A stretch of DNA of 64,000 nt from Gloeopeniophorella convolvens (GCA_022496205.1 WTXD01000002.1:186001-250000); one strand, 5' to 3'; numbered from the stretch's first letter, positions 25,260 to 38,535 are shown. Notes: a model not told the origin generated them from the sequence alone. Numbers and translations are program-made.

Positions 25260-26410
25260 CTATTCCCTAGGGATGAATGGACTTGTAACCCGCTGAGCCG
25301 GTGCAATGACGACTGGTGGCAACGTTTTGGCCAACTCTTCAGTTCCAGCGGGGAAAGGCAAGTCCAGAACACCTCTCGGCAAAACCTTCTCGTAGAGGCC
25401 CTTCGCCTGGTTATGCTGGGCGAGTGCGGTCATCTTCTTCTTGGAGTCGCGGACGAGGACTTGAGCATCATCAATTCCCGGAACACAGCCACGGACGAAT
25501 AGGAGGTTGAGCTCGTTGTCAATGCGGACGACGTGCAGGTTCTGCGCCGTGATGCGCTTGCCGCCCATACGTCCTGCCATCTTCTTACCAGGCCAGATAC
25601 GACCGGGGTCCTAAGGAATGTAAAATTAGACAACAGTACATGTTGGGTCCATTCGAGGCAGACCTGGTGGGCACCGGTCGACCCAGCGGAGCGATGGGAG
25701 ACAGAGACACCGTGACTCGCTTTTAGACCCTTGAAGTTCCAGCGTTTCATAGCGCCTTGGAAGCCTTTGCCGATCCTACGTACGCAATGTCCAGACACGA
25801 AAGACGCGAACACACCGAATGTTTGCACTCACGAGTTGGCAACCACGTCAACAAATTGGCCGGGGACAAAGTGGGCAGCAGACAGGGTAGTCCCTGCGCT
25901 GATATCAGCGCCGTGTAAGGTTGTGACGTGCCCAGCCACTCACCGACAGGTACATGTGCATCCGGAGTGACCGGGAACTCCTTCACGACGCGTTTCGGGG
26001 GTACGCCCGCTTTCTTGAAATGACCCAGCATTTGCTTCGTCGTGGTCTTTTCCGGTCTGTCCGACGCAGCGACTTGGACAGCATGGTACTCTGAGCTGTC
26101 CTTCCGCACGGTTGTGATGTTCGCGGTCACTTGGCAGTTCTCAAGCTACAAACCTTGAGGGTAAGCCCCGGGGAAGACGCAAATAGCTGCATACCTGGAG
26201 AACTGTGACGGGGAACCGCGCTCCATGGTCATCCCACATGGCAGTCATTCCACGTTTCCGAGCAATGAGACCTGTTCGTATCGAATTTGGCGTCCATTTG
26301 GCGGCGGCAGACGTGGAGGCCTCTGCTGCGGCATTCACTGCAGAACTATGATGGATTGTTCTGCATGTGTCGAGGGGAGAACGTCGAGCAAGAGCCCAGA
26401 CGCGCAACAT
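25260..26410 (-). CDS. Mitochondrial ribosomal protein uL3m
   Basis: Large-subunit protein of the mitochondrial ribosome (bacterial L3 homologue). The start at 26410 gives a basic, Ala/Ser-rich presequence ([20 protein letters not shown]). The L3 N-terminal strand follows ([20 protein letters not shown]). Further exons carry [20 protein letters not shown], then [10 protein letters not shown], and the diagnostic L3 loop with [20 protein letters not shown] and [34 protein letters not shown] completes the rRNA-binding extension, and the protein ends VTSPFIPRE. About 310 residues, four introns, all consistent in frame. An upstream ATG at 26467 is in frame but would place extra residues before the presequence. 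Confidence 0.93.
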
Positions 26411-26572
26411 AATGGGGCAGGCGGTGGCAGACGTTGGGCACGTCGCGTCGCCGGAACGGGAGCTCACTGAATTGAATTATCGGACTTTGAAGTTCGTCAA
26501 TACGCGACTATCATCTCCGTCTCCCTCTGCGACGCTATTTTATCTGGAGCTGGCGTCTACTGGTGCAATGGA

Positions 26573-29500
26573 ATGTACACCTGGCCATCAAGTATCGTAT
26601 ACCACTCAGAGCAGGGCAAGAAAAGGCGCAAGGGTAAATCAAAGGCAACCCTGCTGCCGTACCCCCGCATAGAAGGCGGAGCCGTGACCTCCGCGACGTT
26701 GCAAGACCGCGACGGCCATTATGAATGGTTCACGGCTCAGGGTCAAATCGCCAGTGCGTATGGCAGTCTCTCTCATCTAGTACTGCTCTCCTGACTGCCT
26801 CTGTGCTCGAAGGCCGAAAGCTCGTGTGCAGCGCAGAAGCCGTGTTAGCGTTCCCTGAGACGCGACCTCTGCAACCGCGTCTGCAAACAACACCTTTAGT
26901 GCAGCGTGCGGAGCAAGGAGTATGTCCCACAGCACATATGCACCTCAGGACGATCTCATACGATGTCCAGGCTCATTTTATCCGGACACACTATCCCGAC
27001 GTGGATATCCCTGCAGAACTCATCCGTGAGCAGGTTGGCGCAGAGATACAAGCAGAAAATTCACTGCGTTCATTCGACCCGCTTTCCGGGGACCTTGTCA
27101 CCTCGTTCCATCTCCCAAATGCTTCCAAGAAGTGGCTGACGTTCATGGCATTTCCTATGGGTGAGACTGGTTGCGAATTGAGTGAGGTCCATGGGTATCG
27201 TCGCGGAGATGCGGGACTGACTCTGTTCGAAGATTTCTCCAATGTCGAGTTTTCTGTTAAACATGGAATATTCGTGGAGCCCTCTCACAGACCAGTGAAG
27301 GCGTTTGACACACCGCTGCTCCAGCTGGTCTCGTCACCTCCATCAAACGACTCAGATAAAGGTGTGATCTGACGCTCTCCAACGAACATTACCGACACAT
27401 ACGTTAGAACCAGTTCTGGCCGTTAGAACCTTCTCCTCGACGACTCTGCTCTCGTTGTCGATGCCGCACCTCAAGCTTAGCAAGAAGGCTTCGTCTATCG
27501 AGATCAGCGAGATTGGTTCTTTCAGCCGCTCCGATCTGGATGACCACCTAGCTGTTGACGTTCGCATCCAAAGGTCCTTAGAACTTGCTCTGCTTGTCAA
27601 TAGCCAGGGCGGTATTTTCAGATGCGACTTGAGGGGGCTGGCGGCCCGTAAGTCCTAGCTCCTTGGGCAGTTCCCTGGCTGACGGTGAGGTAGTACAAGG
27701 GTATATGAGGGTGCATATAATGGCGACGGTGGCAACGATGGTTTTTGGCGAATAGCTTTGGGAGAGCATGAGGATACGTGCTTCCTGATGTCCTCGAAGG
27801 CAGTGGAGCTGGCAGATTTCAGAGTGGGTTTTCCGAATTACTTGAGTGGATAACCCCTAATCACCGTAGGCTTCTGGGCATGGTCTCCAAGTGTTCGCGG
27901 CACCGCAGACGGGATGCTTGCTCACGTCCATCGGTAGCGACGGCCCCGGCAACCTGACTCGACTTGTGACTACTAGCGAGGCGGCATGGATAGACCCTCG
28001 GTTCTCCAGTCGGCCCGTGTTTGCATTCAAACATGAACGAGAATATGACCGGACTCTTACGAGCTGTGCGATCAACATCGGAGAGGGTATGTCCCATTCC
28101 GGCCGCGGTCAGACTATCAACTGATTCTTCCTCCGCTCCCAAACATTAACAAGCCACATTCACAGCTTTGTCATCCCGTAGAAACAGTCTTATCACCGTC
28201 TACGACGTTTCCAGTGACAAAGGCGGATTAGTCAGAAGCCACACTCCCCCTTACTGCCTGCCTCGTTGTTTCCCTCGAGGACCTCATGCTGGGTTCCACG
28301 TCATCACTGACCCCGGCGGCACCGGAAGCGCCTGCTTGCTTCGGTTGTCCGATCGCGGCGCCGTTCACCAAGCTGCCTTGTCGTTCACTCCGGACGGGGC
28401 ACAAGCAACCCCAGAGATTGAGATCCACTGGTCCGATGGAGTCCAAACTTTGGCTACCGATTCTCGCACCCGCAAGCCTGATGTCGGTAAACTAGGAGCT
28501 CGAGAGACGAAAGAGATTGATCTCCATCATGCATATCAACGTATGTTCCCCCGTATCGGCGCTTCGTCGTGTTGCGCCAAGTTCTTATCACCGCCTCATT
28601 TTAGGCCTCTTCTCGCCGTTGGACGCCTCAGAGTCTGTATATCCGACCGAAGACGCTGACGCGGTCTACCAAACGCTGGACATGATGCCATCTTTTTGGC
28701 AGGAAGCTAGCGCCACACACGAACACCTATTAACGACGTATGCCGGAAACGCCCGCACTTCTCCTTCCCAGCTGATGTACGACACTCTTAGCTTCGATAT
28801 TGCCTTCCTTTCTGGCGAGGAGCCCACGCACGCTTCGCGTGCTGATTTTTTGACTCGCAGCACGTTGAGCTCCAAGCGTGGCTTCCGCGCGCTCTCACAG
28901 GGGCGCGTCCCGCGAGACACGCTGATCAAGAAGGCCGCCTGGCACGCCGATCTCCAGCCAGTCCTCCAGAGGTTTATGCCCGACATATCGAGTGATGCGC
29001 AGTCGACGGCGGACCGACTGCACAAGTATGACTTGATTCTGGATGACTACCGGTCCGGACCGTCGTTGCGCAGGGAATCAGAGGCCCGGGAGCAGCTCGC
29101 GATCGACTTGGCGCTTTCCACCGACGTGTTTTGTGCTCATGCGTTCACGAAGCCAGAGACAAAGTCGGACGATGACGACTCGTTCGAGAAGATGTCGCGC
29201 GCCGCCGAGGCAATGTCATTACTCGATACAGAGCCCCCTCCTGTGCGCTTCGGCTTCTTGAGTCCCACGCCGGCGGAGGACTACTACAAAAGGAGCTCTA
29301 TCGAAGCCGGCGCCGCCGACTCGAGTGACGTCGAATTACCGGCGGTGGTGCGCCTGCTCCTAACGGAGTGGGACGTTGGCAGTGACCCAGAATCATACGC
29401 CTATCACGATCCATACAGCGACCAGCGCCCAGCTGCTTCCAGCCCTATCCCTAACTCCCCAATCCGCAAGCGTGGAGCCAGGAGCCAGCCACCGCCAACA

Positions 29501-29788
29501 CAGTCTCAACGCCCCCCAATGGTAGTGACCGCCGCTGCGCCACCTATCATCGCCCACTCTCAGCCGGCGCCGAGCTTCTCGATGCCTAGCTCACAGCCTG
29601 CGTTGAGGCGGCCAGCGGCGGGTTCGTTGGATGCAGCTGGCTTCTCGCAGGCCCTGGATTCCGAGTTGCGGTCTCAATCGCAGACGTTCATGGCAAGCAC
29701 CCAGGTCGTCCCGGGGCCTTTCGGCGGACGGCCGGCAGCGGGGAAGAAAAAGGCGGCGGCTGGGAAAAAGAGGATTAGCGGATTTTGA
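26573..29788 (+). CDS. RRN6-like RNA polymerase I core-factor subunit
   Basis: Probable subunit of the Pol I core factor (Rrn6/TAF1C type), which recruits Pol I to rDNA promoters. The start at 26573 gives MYTWPSSIVYHSEQGKKRRK and then LLPYPRIEGGAVTSATLQDR. Middle exons look like beta-propeller blades (LTSIGSDGPGNLTRLVTTSE, AWIDPRFSSRPVFAFKHERE, SLITVYDVSSD). The large last exon is helical, and the C-terminus is Pro/Ser/Gln-rich, ending in GPFGGRPAAGKKKAAAGKKR and ISGF. That basic glycine-rich tail is typical of Rrn6 proteins as I know them. About 940 residues. Exons near 26750-26810 and 27650-27900 are only approximately placed. The family call rests on architecture and short motifs, so another propeller protein is possible. 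Confidence 0.6.
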
Positions 29789-31028
29789 GACCGGACGGAC
29801 GAGATGTGGGTGTATGTACGACTGCGGATGACACCGTGGGTGCCAGTTTGGCTGCCAGTGCGGGTCCCAGGGGTGCACCAGTGCCCCGTGCGTGGAATGA
29901 AAGTTCCATACTTGCAGGCTGCCGGAACTTCGTGGGGATGGACATCAGACATGAAACATCCGGCACAGTCACTTCATCACACCTTTGACTAGCGCAAAGA
30001 ATTTACTTTCTTGGTGAGGCCGTGACCGTAGTTGGGGCTAGTTGGGGCAGTTCAGAGAAGTTGCCGATGTATCATCTGCACCAACGAAGAACGAAGCCTG
30101 TGTGCTCGAGTCACAAGTTGTTCGTGGCTCTGCAAGACTCGGTGAACTCAGATTAGGTAGTAGTATGTCTGCGACTGTTCCGAGGATTTTGAGCGCCTAG
30201 AAAATTGTAGGAGAATAGATTTGTACTAGGCACGAGATTTAGATCGCGGCCCGATTAGTCGACCGCGATTATCATATGAGCGCTCCAGCTATTCTGAGCT
30301 ATTGCCGACCAACTAGCCGACGGTAACTGCTGGCAGCTGCTAGCAGATTTCATAATCACGTCGCCAATGTTCATTGAAGCCATTGTTGTGGCGTGTATCG
30401 TTGCACGCACCAGGCCGCACGGTATCCACCCTTGGAACGTGTTCGAGCAGCATCGAGTCATAGTGACTGCCAAGCCGGCCTATCAGAGGGATGCAAAGTG
30501 CGTGGCACCGCACGCATGCTGGCGCCGTGGCAGGCGCCGCCGGGTCGAGGTCGGTGATTTGCTCGAAGGCTGGCGAATTCCAAACTATTCCAAAGCCGGC
30601 GGCTAATTTTGGTAATTCAATCGGGAAACTAGATTCAATGACTGGCAGGACCTCGGTACGACGGCAACGGCTGCATGAGTGCAACAGTGCCAGCAACCAC
30701 CAACAACCACCACTAATTCCTCGCCAACCTGTGGAACCCGTGCTGGAGTGCTCGACGTTTCTCTACGCAAAGGCAGTTCGCACAGTACTAGACGCGCAGC
30801 TGACACACAGCACAGGCGTCGGGCCTAAGGTGATGTGATCGGCGTTAGGAGGACGAGTCAGGGGGTGTGACGGTGCCGTTATCGCCTAAGATCGGGCGTG
30901 ACATCTGGAGGACCAAGTAAGTGCGTAATGCGGAGAGCGTGCTGGTTTGTTTTTCCAGGGTTATATATTACTCCCGGACATGTTGGTCCAGGATCCTCCG
31001 ATACCCACCGTCCCTCGTCTTCTTCCCC
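29789..31028. promoter_or_regulatory. Long 5' region of the ABC transporter
   Basis: 1.24 kb without a credible gene. It starts with the 3' flank of the RRN6-like gene and ends in the transporter promoter, with TATATATT at 30962-30969, about 67 nt before the ATG. Long upstream regions are common for inducible PDR transporters, but I did not see a specific known element. Confidence 0.45.
30962..30969 (+). promoter_or_regulatory. TATA box of the ABC transporter gene
   Basis: TATATATT lies 67 nt upstream of the start codon at 31029. Confidence 0.5.
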
Positions 31029-34000
31029 ATGGGCGACGTCCACCGTTCCCTGTCCAGCTCTTCCGCGGTTGGCGGAGTCAACGTCCAAGATGCTGAGAAC
31101 GCGTTCCACGAGCTCTCTCGCCAGCTCACCCAGGGCACTATCGTCGGCGAAGAGCAATATCACAACAGGCAAAGCGGTTCACACAGCCTCGTCTCCGGAG
31201 ACAAGAAGGAGAAGGAGAAGGACGTCGAGCGTGGCTCCGTCATCTCCGAGCAGCAGTTCGACCTCCACGAGTACCTCAGCTCGTCCAACGATGCCCACGA
31301 GCAGGCTGGAATCAAGCACAAGCATGTCGGTGTAACTTGGGAGGACTTCCACGTCGATGTTTTGGGTGGCATCGGGTACAAGGTACGCCTATCACTGCGG
31401 TGGCAACACCTGATATGGACGATATGGACGTCGCGCTGACTGTATTGTGCCTGGGACAGCTGTATGTGCAAACATTTGGAGGTCCGCTATTTCGACAGTG
31501 GATGTGAAACCATGCTTACCCACCGTTCCGTTGCATCGTAGATGAAGCCTGGCAATTCTGGCTTAGCCCGCTGTTCCAATTGAGTGGTCTGGTTTCTGGT
31601 CTCCTTCCGTCTCGTGCCAAGAATTTTGTGACAACCACCATTCTCCACAAGTGCGCCACTTCGATGCCTTTCCTGCCGGCCATTCGTACTGACCTGCGCG
31701 CAGGACTTCTGGTCTTCTCGAGCCCGGACAGATGTGCCTTGTCCTTGGAACACCGGGCTCTGGATGCACGACCTTCTTGAGGGCGGTTGCAAATGAACGG
31801 GAGGGCTACTACAATGTTGGTGGCGACATTCGCTACGCCGGCATTGACGCGCAGGAGATGGCCAAGACGTATAAGGGTGAACTGGTGTACAACGCCGAGG
31901 GTGCGTGGCGTCCTCGCCTCTCTGACTTTGCTAGTTCACAGCTGACGACATGCCGCACGTCCAGATGACATCCATATACCCACGCTCACCGTCGGCCAGA
32001 CGCTCAATTTTGCTCTTTCTACAAAGACGCCCGGTCCCAAAGGGCGGCTCCCTGGTGTCTCCCGCTCCGAGTTCAATGCTTCTGTCAAAAACATGCTCCT
32101 CAAGATGTTGAACATTACGCACACGGAGAATACGCTTGTCGGCGACGAGTTCGTCCGCGGCGTGTCCGGCGGCGAGCGAAAGCGCGTCAGCATTGCGGAG
32201 ATGATGACCACGCGCGCTCGTGTGCAATGCTGGGATAACTCATCTCGCGGTTTGGATGCATCTACGGCATTGGACTTCGTCCGTTCTCTCAGGGTTATGA
32301 CCGATGTACTCGGCCAAACCACCTTCGCTTCTTTGTGAGCAGACCGTTCTATTGACTCCCACGGTTCATTGACAACCATTCTCAGGTATCAGGCCGGTGA
32401 GGGCATATATGAGCTCTTCGACAGAGTCATGGTTCTCGTTCAGGGGCGCACGGTCTACTATGGCCCTCCTGACCGCGCGCGGGCGTATTTCGAACAACTG
32501 GGATACCGCTCTCTTCCCCGGCAGAGCACCGCCGACTATCTCACTGGCTGCACCGACCCCAACGAGCGTCAGTTCGCCCCTGGTCGGTCGGAGCGTGATG
32601 TTCCTTGCACCCCAGAGGCTCTCGAGGCCGCCTTCCAGTCGTCGAAGATTGCCATGGAGATTGCGGACCAGCTTGCCAAGTTCAAAGTGCGGCAGGAAAC
32701 CGAGAAGGCCGATCAGGAGGCTTTCCGCGCAGCTGTTGCGGAGGACAAGAAGAAGGGAGTCTCGGTCAAGAGCCCCTACACCCTTGGTCTGAAGGACCAG
32801 ATCATTGCCCTCACTCGCAGGCAATTCCAGATGCGGTTGCAGGACAAGTTCCAGATCTACACCAGCTTCACCTTCATGACCGTATGTGCCTTCCTGCTGA
32901 TGCTGAGTGTACATTACTGATCGTCATTCGTGCAGGGATTGGCCCTCGTTATTGGTGGCTGCTTCTACAATTTGCCTCCCACATCAGCTGGTGCTTTCAC
33001 CCGTGCCAGTGTCATTTTCACCGCGCTTCTCGTCTCGTCCTTCGATACTTTCGTTGAGGTACGTTCATATGCCTCTCACGAGCACCGATTGGGTTTGAAT
33101 AATTCTGGTAGATGCCCATGCAAATGATGGGCCGTCCTATCATCAAGAAACAGACTGGTTATGGCTTCTATCGTCCCGCCGCTGTCCAAGTCGCGAATAC
33201 GCTTGCGGACATGCCTTTCTCTTCCGTCCGGATTCTTCTCTACGACATCATAATCTACTTTATGGTCCATCTCGATCGCTCTCCTGGCGGGTTCTTCACC
33301 TTCCATCTCATCAATTACACGGCATTCCTGGCGATGCAAGGCTTCTTCCGCACCATCGGACTGTTCTGCAAGAACTTCGACACTGCGATCCGGCTCGCCA
33401 TCTTCTTCTTCCCGAACATCGTCCTGTACGCCGGCTACATGATACCTATCAATCAGATGAAGCGCTGGTTGTTCTGGATCGTAAGTTCATTCCTCTACAG
33501 CGCCAGCATCCGCTCACATCCATCTTAGTCCTACATCAACCCGATTTACTATGCTCTATCGGCTCTAATGGAGAACGAGTTCCACAGAATTACGGTATGC
33601 GTCGATCCTACATTGACACACTTTTGGTGCTTATTGGTATGAATAGCTCACTTGTGACGGCGCATACGTTGTACCGCGAAATGCCGGCAATGTCTCGAAG
33701 TATCCGTATGTCCCAATGTCGTGATTAGATCTTTGCATATACTCACATTTCGCTCAGTGTTGATCTCGGCCCGAATCAGGCGTGCACGTTATTCGGTGCG
33801 CAGCCTGGGACTCGTTTCGTCCCCGGCCGCGATTACCTCCTGGCCGGCTACGACATGAACGTGAACGACCTCTGGCGTCGCAACTTCGTCGTCCTCGTTG
33901 CTTGGTTGATTTTCTTCTGGGTAACTCAAACTGTTGTCATCGAGCTCTACCCCGTAAGTGTCTTTGGTGTTATTGAGGAGACCATCGCTCAGACACCTTT

Positions 34001-36543
34001 GTATAGCAATTCATTGGTGGTGGTGGTGTCAGCCTCTTCGCAAAGAACTCGTCTGAAACCAAGAGACTCAATGAGGAGCTCAAGGAGCGTAAGATTCAGA
34101 AGGCAGAAGAGGAGAAGGCGGAAAAGATCCGCGCGATGGACGGTATCAAGAGCAAGCGAGATCCGTACGTACTAACACGGGAAGATCCAGCCCATTGTAT
34201 CTCACCGCCTTCTACAGTGACGCTTTCTCTGATCGGAAGACCTTCACTTGGGAGCGGCTGAACTACGTCGTCCCCGTCCCGGGTGGAACCAGGCAACTGC
34301 TCAACAATGTGTACGGCTACGTGAAGCCAGGCACCCTCACCGCTTTGATGGGTGCCTCGGGTGCTGGCAAAACGACCTGCCTGGACGTGCTCGCTCAGAG
34401 GAAGAACATCGGCGTGGTGTCTGGTGATATCTTCGTTGAGGGCAAACCCCTGGACGATGATTTCGCCCGTGGAACTGCGTATGGTCAGTGCTTCTGTTTA
34501 GGTACGGGTAATGGAGGTACTGATATTGACATCTGTGCAGCTGAGCAAATGGACGTGCACGAGGGTACTGCTACCGTCCGCGAGGCCATGCGTTTCTCGG
34601 CTTATCTCCGGCAGCCACACCATGTGCCAAAGGAAGAAAAGGACGCGTACGTCGAGGATATGATCGAGTTGTTGGAACTTCAGGACCTCTCCGAGGCACT
34701 CGTGATGAGCCTCGGCGTTGAGGCGCGCAAGCGACTCACCATCGGCGTTGAGCTGGCCAGCAAGCCAGAGCTGCTCCTCTTCCTCGACGAGCCGACTTCC
34801 GGTCTGGATGCGCAGAGCGCGTGGAACCTCGTGCGCTTCCTGCGCAAGCTCGCTGACAGTGGCCAGGCGATCCTGTGCACGATCCACCAGCCCTCCGCCC
34901 TGTTGTTCGAGAGTTTCGACAGGTTGCTTCTGCTCGGCAAGGGAGGCAACACGATCTACTTTGGTGACATTGGAGACGACTCGCACATCATGCGCGAGTA
35001 TTTCGCGCGCCACGGAGCGCAGTGCCCTGCGAACGTTAACCCCGCGGAGTACATGCTCGAGGCTATCGGCGCTGGTGTCACGCCACGGATTGGAGACAAG
35101 GACTGGAAGGACATCTGGGTTGATTCGCCCGAGTTCACCCGCGCGAAGAGGGAAATCGAGGACATCAAGCGCCAGGCCCTCGCTCGTGAGCGGCCGACGC
35201 TGGCGAAGCATTCCATGTGTGAGTTCGCGCGGGCAGCCTTTGCGCGACCTTTAGCCCTGACGCATGTCTCCAGATGCCACCCCATTCTGGTACCAGCTGC
35301 AGGTTGTTGTCAGGCGGAACACGTTTGCCCTATGGCGATCTCCTGCATACGTCTTTACTCGGCTCTTCTCCCATCTCACGGTGTCTCTCCTGGTGTCGCT
35401 TCCTTTCCTTCGACTCGGCCACAGCGTTCGCGACCTGCAATACCGTGTCTTCGGGATGTGAGTGTATATTCTGCTAGACGGCTGAAGCTGTATCTGACTT
35501 GTACTAGCTACTGGACCACTATCTTGCCGGGTCTTATCATCCCTCAGCTGGAGCCTGTGTTCCTGAACAACCGTCGCACCTTCATCCGTGAAGCTTCAAG
35601 CAGGATCTACTCGCCCTACGTCTTCGCCATTGGCCAGTTGCTCGGAGAGATTCCATACTCCGTGCTCTGCGCCATCATCTACTGGGTGATAATGGTAAGT
35701 GTTCTGGTGATGAGTGAAGGATGATGGTGAACTTATATACGACAGGTGTACCCGATGCACTTCGGCCAAGGCTCTGCTGGGCTCAATGGGACTGGCTTCC
35801 AGCTGCTCGTTATCCTGATCACCGAGATGTTCGCTGTGACGCTTGGCCAATTAATCGCGTCCATTACGCCAGGCATCCAAATCGCTTCGCTCTTCACGCC
35901 ACCAGTTATGATCATCCTGAGTAGCTTCTGTGGCGTGACGGTTCCGTATCCGGCTATGGGCAAGTTCTGGAGGTCTTGGCTATATCAATTGGATCCCTTC
36001 ACACGCATGCTGGCGTCAATGTTGTCGACGGAGCTTCAGTACGTGGACTTGCACCTGCTCTATATGTGCCTGGTCTGACTCCCGTTCGCAGCGGACTATC
36101 AATCACATGCAAGCCCGAGGAGTTCGCAACGTTTAACCCACCATCAGGTCAGACGTGCGTAGCGTGGGCGGGCGATTTCGTGAATGCTGTGAGCGGCTAC
36201 CTGGACAACCCCAACGACACTTCGTCGTGTAGGTACTGCCAATACAAGGTGCGTTTCGTGAGCAGTAGACCTCGTGTTCTTGCCCTGACCCTGATTCAGG
36301 TCGGCGATGAGTACTTCTTGCCACTCAACATCCGATACTCGCACCGATGGCGGGACGTGGGCATCTATTTCTGCTTCTTTGGTATGTTCCCCCCGCTGGT
36401 TATGAACTCGTCACTCATCGCGCCGTCCTCTAGTATTCAACTTTATCGCTACAGTTAGTGAGTGGATTTCGGCTTCTTTCCTCTTCACAATACTGATCGC
36501 TCCCTTAGTTGCTTCACGCTATCTGCGCTTTGCCAAGCGGTAG
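31029..36543 (+). CDS. PDR/CDR-type full-size ABCG transporter
   Basis: Plasma-membrane efflux pump of the fungal pleiotropic-drug-resistance family, with reverse topology (NBD-TMD)x2. About 1,480 residues in some seventeen exons. NBD1 has the fungal-type degenerate Walker A (GTPGSGCTTFLRAVANE, Cys for the usual Lys), an intact signature VSGGERKRVSIAEMM and a degenerate Walker B (VQCWDNSSRGLDAST). TMD1 follows with six predicted helices (for example GFFTFHLINYTAFLAMQGFF). NBD2 has a canonical Walker A (GASGAGKTTCLDVLAQR), a degenerate signature (LGVEARKRLTIGVEL) and a canonical Walker B (LLLFLDEPTSGLDAQSAWNL). TMD2 contains YWTTILPGLIIPQLEPVFLN and a large last extracellular loop with Cys residues. 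It ends RYLRFAKR. This site asymmetry is normal for the family. Substrates may be drugs or metabolites; the neighbouring genes suggest another option (see findings). Confidence 0.95.
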
Positions 36544-37003
36544 AGCTTAAGAGTAGATGCCTCGTGTTCATGATTCGTTCCGCGCCTAAGATTCGGGACC
36601 ATGCTAGTAGTAATTACCGTTCATGTTTTCATACCGTATCACGCTTCTTTGCCACGCCACTGCATGCCGCAGCACATATCTCGCACTACACACCTATACA
36701 TACCTTAGCTTTACGATTGATGATGGAGGAAATACAACTATTTAGACTCGCAGTCAGTCTTGACTCTTAACATACGTAAAGGTGTGACGTGGGCGTACAC
36801 GCGAGAAAGGCAAGACCTTGACGCCGGGGTTCCACAGGCGCCACCAGTCCGCCGGTTCAGCCCAGCTGCATTGTCCGCTGGCTTTCCCTTCATCACCGTC
36901 TCGTAGCCGTGTCGCCCGCCATTCGCACTGGTTCATCACCCTCCAACGCACCGTGCCAACGCACGAAACTGGACTCACGGCCAGCCCAGTATAATCCAGA
37001 TCT
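36544..37003. other. Spacer between ABC transporter and mitochondrial carrier
   Basis: About 460 bp with an AT-richer left half (3' flank of the transporter) and the presumed carrier promoter on the right. No gene or clear TATA box seen. Confidence 0.4.
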
Positions 37004-38535
37004 ATGGATGGTCAAAGGTCGGCCCCTCCGCTCCGTGATGCGCAAAGACCCGCACGCCGACCACAGCTGCGACCCCCAGGCCGCCGGATGCTCTATTCAG
37101 TTCCGTCTACATCAATGACGCCCTCCGACGTAAGGCGGATCATCCACCGTCCCCGCCATGCGTGCCCTGACGTGTTCGCCCCGCCCCGTGCACAGGAAAC
37201 AAGGCCGTCGTCTGCGCACTCTCGGCGAGCTACATCTCGACCTTCGCGGGCTACCCGGTGCGTGATTCGTCCTCCCAGAGTGCCCTACGCCCTCATCGGC
37301 CCCCGCACGCAGCTGGACTCGCTCAAGTCCCGGCTGCAGACGACGAAAACGCCCATCTCGGTGCCGCGGATCGCCCTACTCGTCTACCGCGAGGAGGGCA
37401 TCGTCGGCTTCTATCGCGGGCTGTGGATCCCGCTCATGACCATCTCGTTCGTCCGTGCGTGTTCTTGGCTTTGCTGCCCGGCGCTCGGAGGGATAACCCG
37501 GCTGCGTGTTAGGCGCCGCCTCGTTCACGATATACACCCGGACGAAGGAGTACTTCCGGGACCACCATTTGCTGGACCACAGGAAGTTGTATGGCGCTGC
37601 GGCGGTGGGGGGCATCGGCGGCGCGATGGCGGGCTCGTTGATATCGTTTGGCAGTGCGCGTGAGTGTCCGTGCTTTCTGCTGCGTTTCACCCCTCATCGT
37701 AGCGACCCGCAGCTTTCGAGCTTGTCAAGGTACTACCATGCTGCTGCCTGGTCTGGAACTACGGCTTATTTGGGACGGCAGGTTCGAAGACAGCTGGAGT
37801 ATGCAATTGCACAGAAGAAGGGCATCAAGTTGGTAAAACCCCCGAGCACGGCGGCAGCCGTGCGTGACATCTTCAACGTGAATGGGTTCCTCGGACTCTA
37901 CACCGGTTTCCGTCTCCATTTCTGTGGGTGGAGACTGTCGCATTGCGCTGAAGTCGGCTGACGTTGGGTGCACAGTGCGCGACACGGCTGGCACCGCGCT
38001 GTATTTTCTGGAGTATGATGGAATGCGGCACCTTTTAGGGCGGCTTCCTTCAGGGGAACAGGGCCCCACTCCGGCGTGGCTCCCGATACACCCGTCTCTC
38101 GTGCCATTTTTCTGTGGTTCCTTGTCCGGCGTGACCTCTTGGGCTCTCATATATCCCTTGGACGTGTAAGAAGCTCCCGTCTTCCTTCGTCACGTGTCCA
38201 ACCTCGTGCTCACCATTCCCCTTTTATACCCTACAGCGTCAAGACGAAAATACAGCAGCGCGCCCTGGCAGGAGAACAGTATCGCGGCCCAGGGGAGACT
38301 CTCCACCGCCTCATACGAGGTGCGTGTCCTTTGTGGTATATGCGACAGGCTGGGGCTGACCGTAGTCCAAGGGCCGGATCCCGAGAACCCAAAGCCGCTC
38401 CTTGCTGGCATCACGCGTATATACCGTGGCCTGGGCGTCAGTGCCCTGCGCAGCGTGACGACGCACGGCTTACTCTGGACGTTCTTTGATCTCGTATCGG
38501 GCTTCATTGACCGCCTCCCCAACACTACCGACTGA
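37004..38535 (+). CDS. Mitochondrial carrier family protein (N-terminus uncertain)
   Basis: Inner-membrane solute carrier of the SLC25 type: three repeats, each with Px[DE]xx[KR]. Repeat 1 is SASYISTFAGYPLDSLKSRL. Repeat 2 is GSAPFELVKVRRQLE, split across a 17-nt exon (37713-37729). Repeat 3 is SWALIYPLDVVKTKIQQRAL. Exons also carry EEGIVGFYRGLWIPLMTISF and AGITRIYRGLGVSALRSVTT; the protein ends DRLPNTTD. About 320 residues. The exon before repeat 1 reads SSVYINDALRR, but its frame has a stop upstream and no ATG. The true start must lie in another small exon, probably one of the ATGs at 37004-37050, so the left boundary is provisional. The transported substrate cannot be assigned. The gene sits head to tail between the ABC transporter and the NIS synthetase. 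Confidence 0.85.

Noticed and set aside
31730..32290. Degenerate Walker A and B in NBD1 of the ABC transporter read as damage
   Set aside because: The Cys-for-Lys Walker A and the Trp-Asp Walker B are normal in fungal PDR/CDR pumps, matched by the degenerate signature in NBD2.
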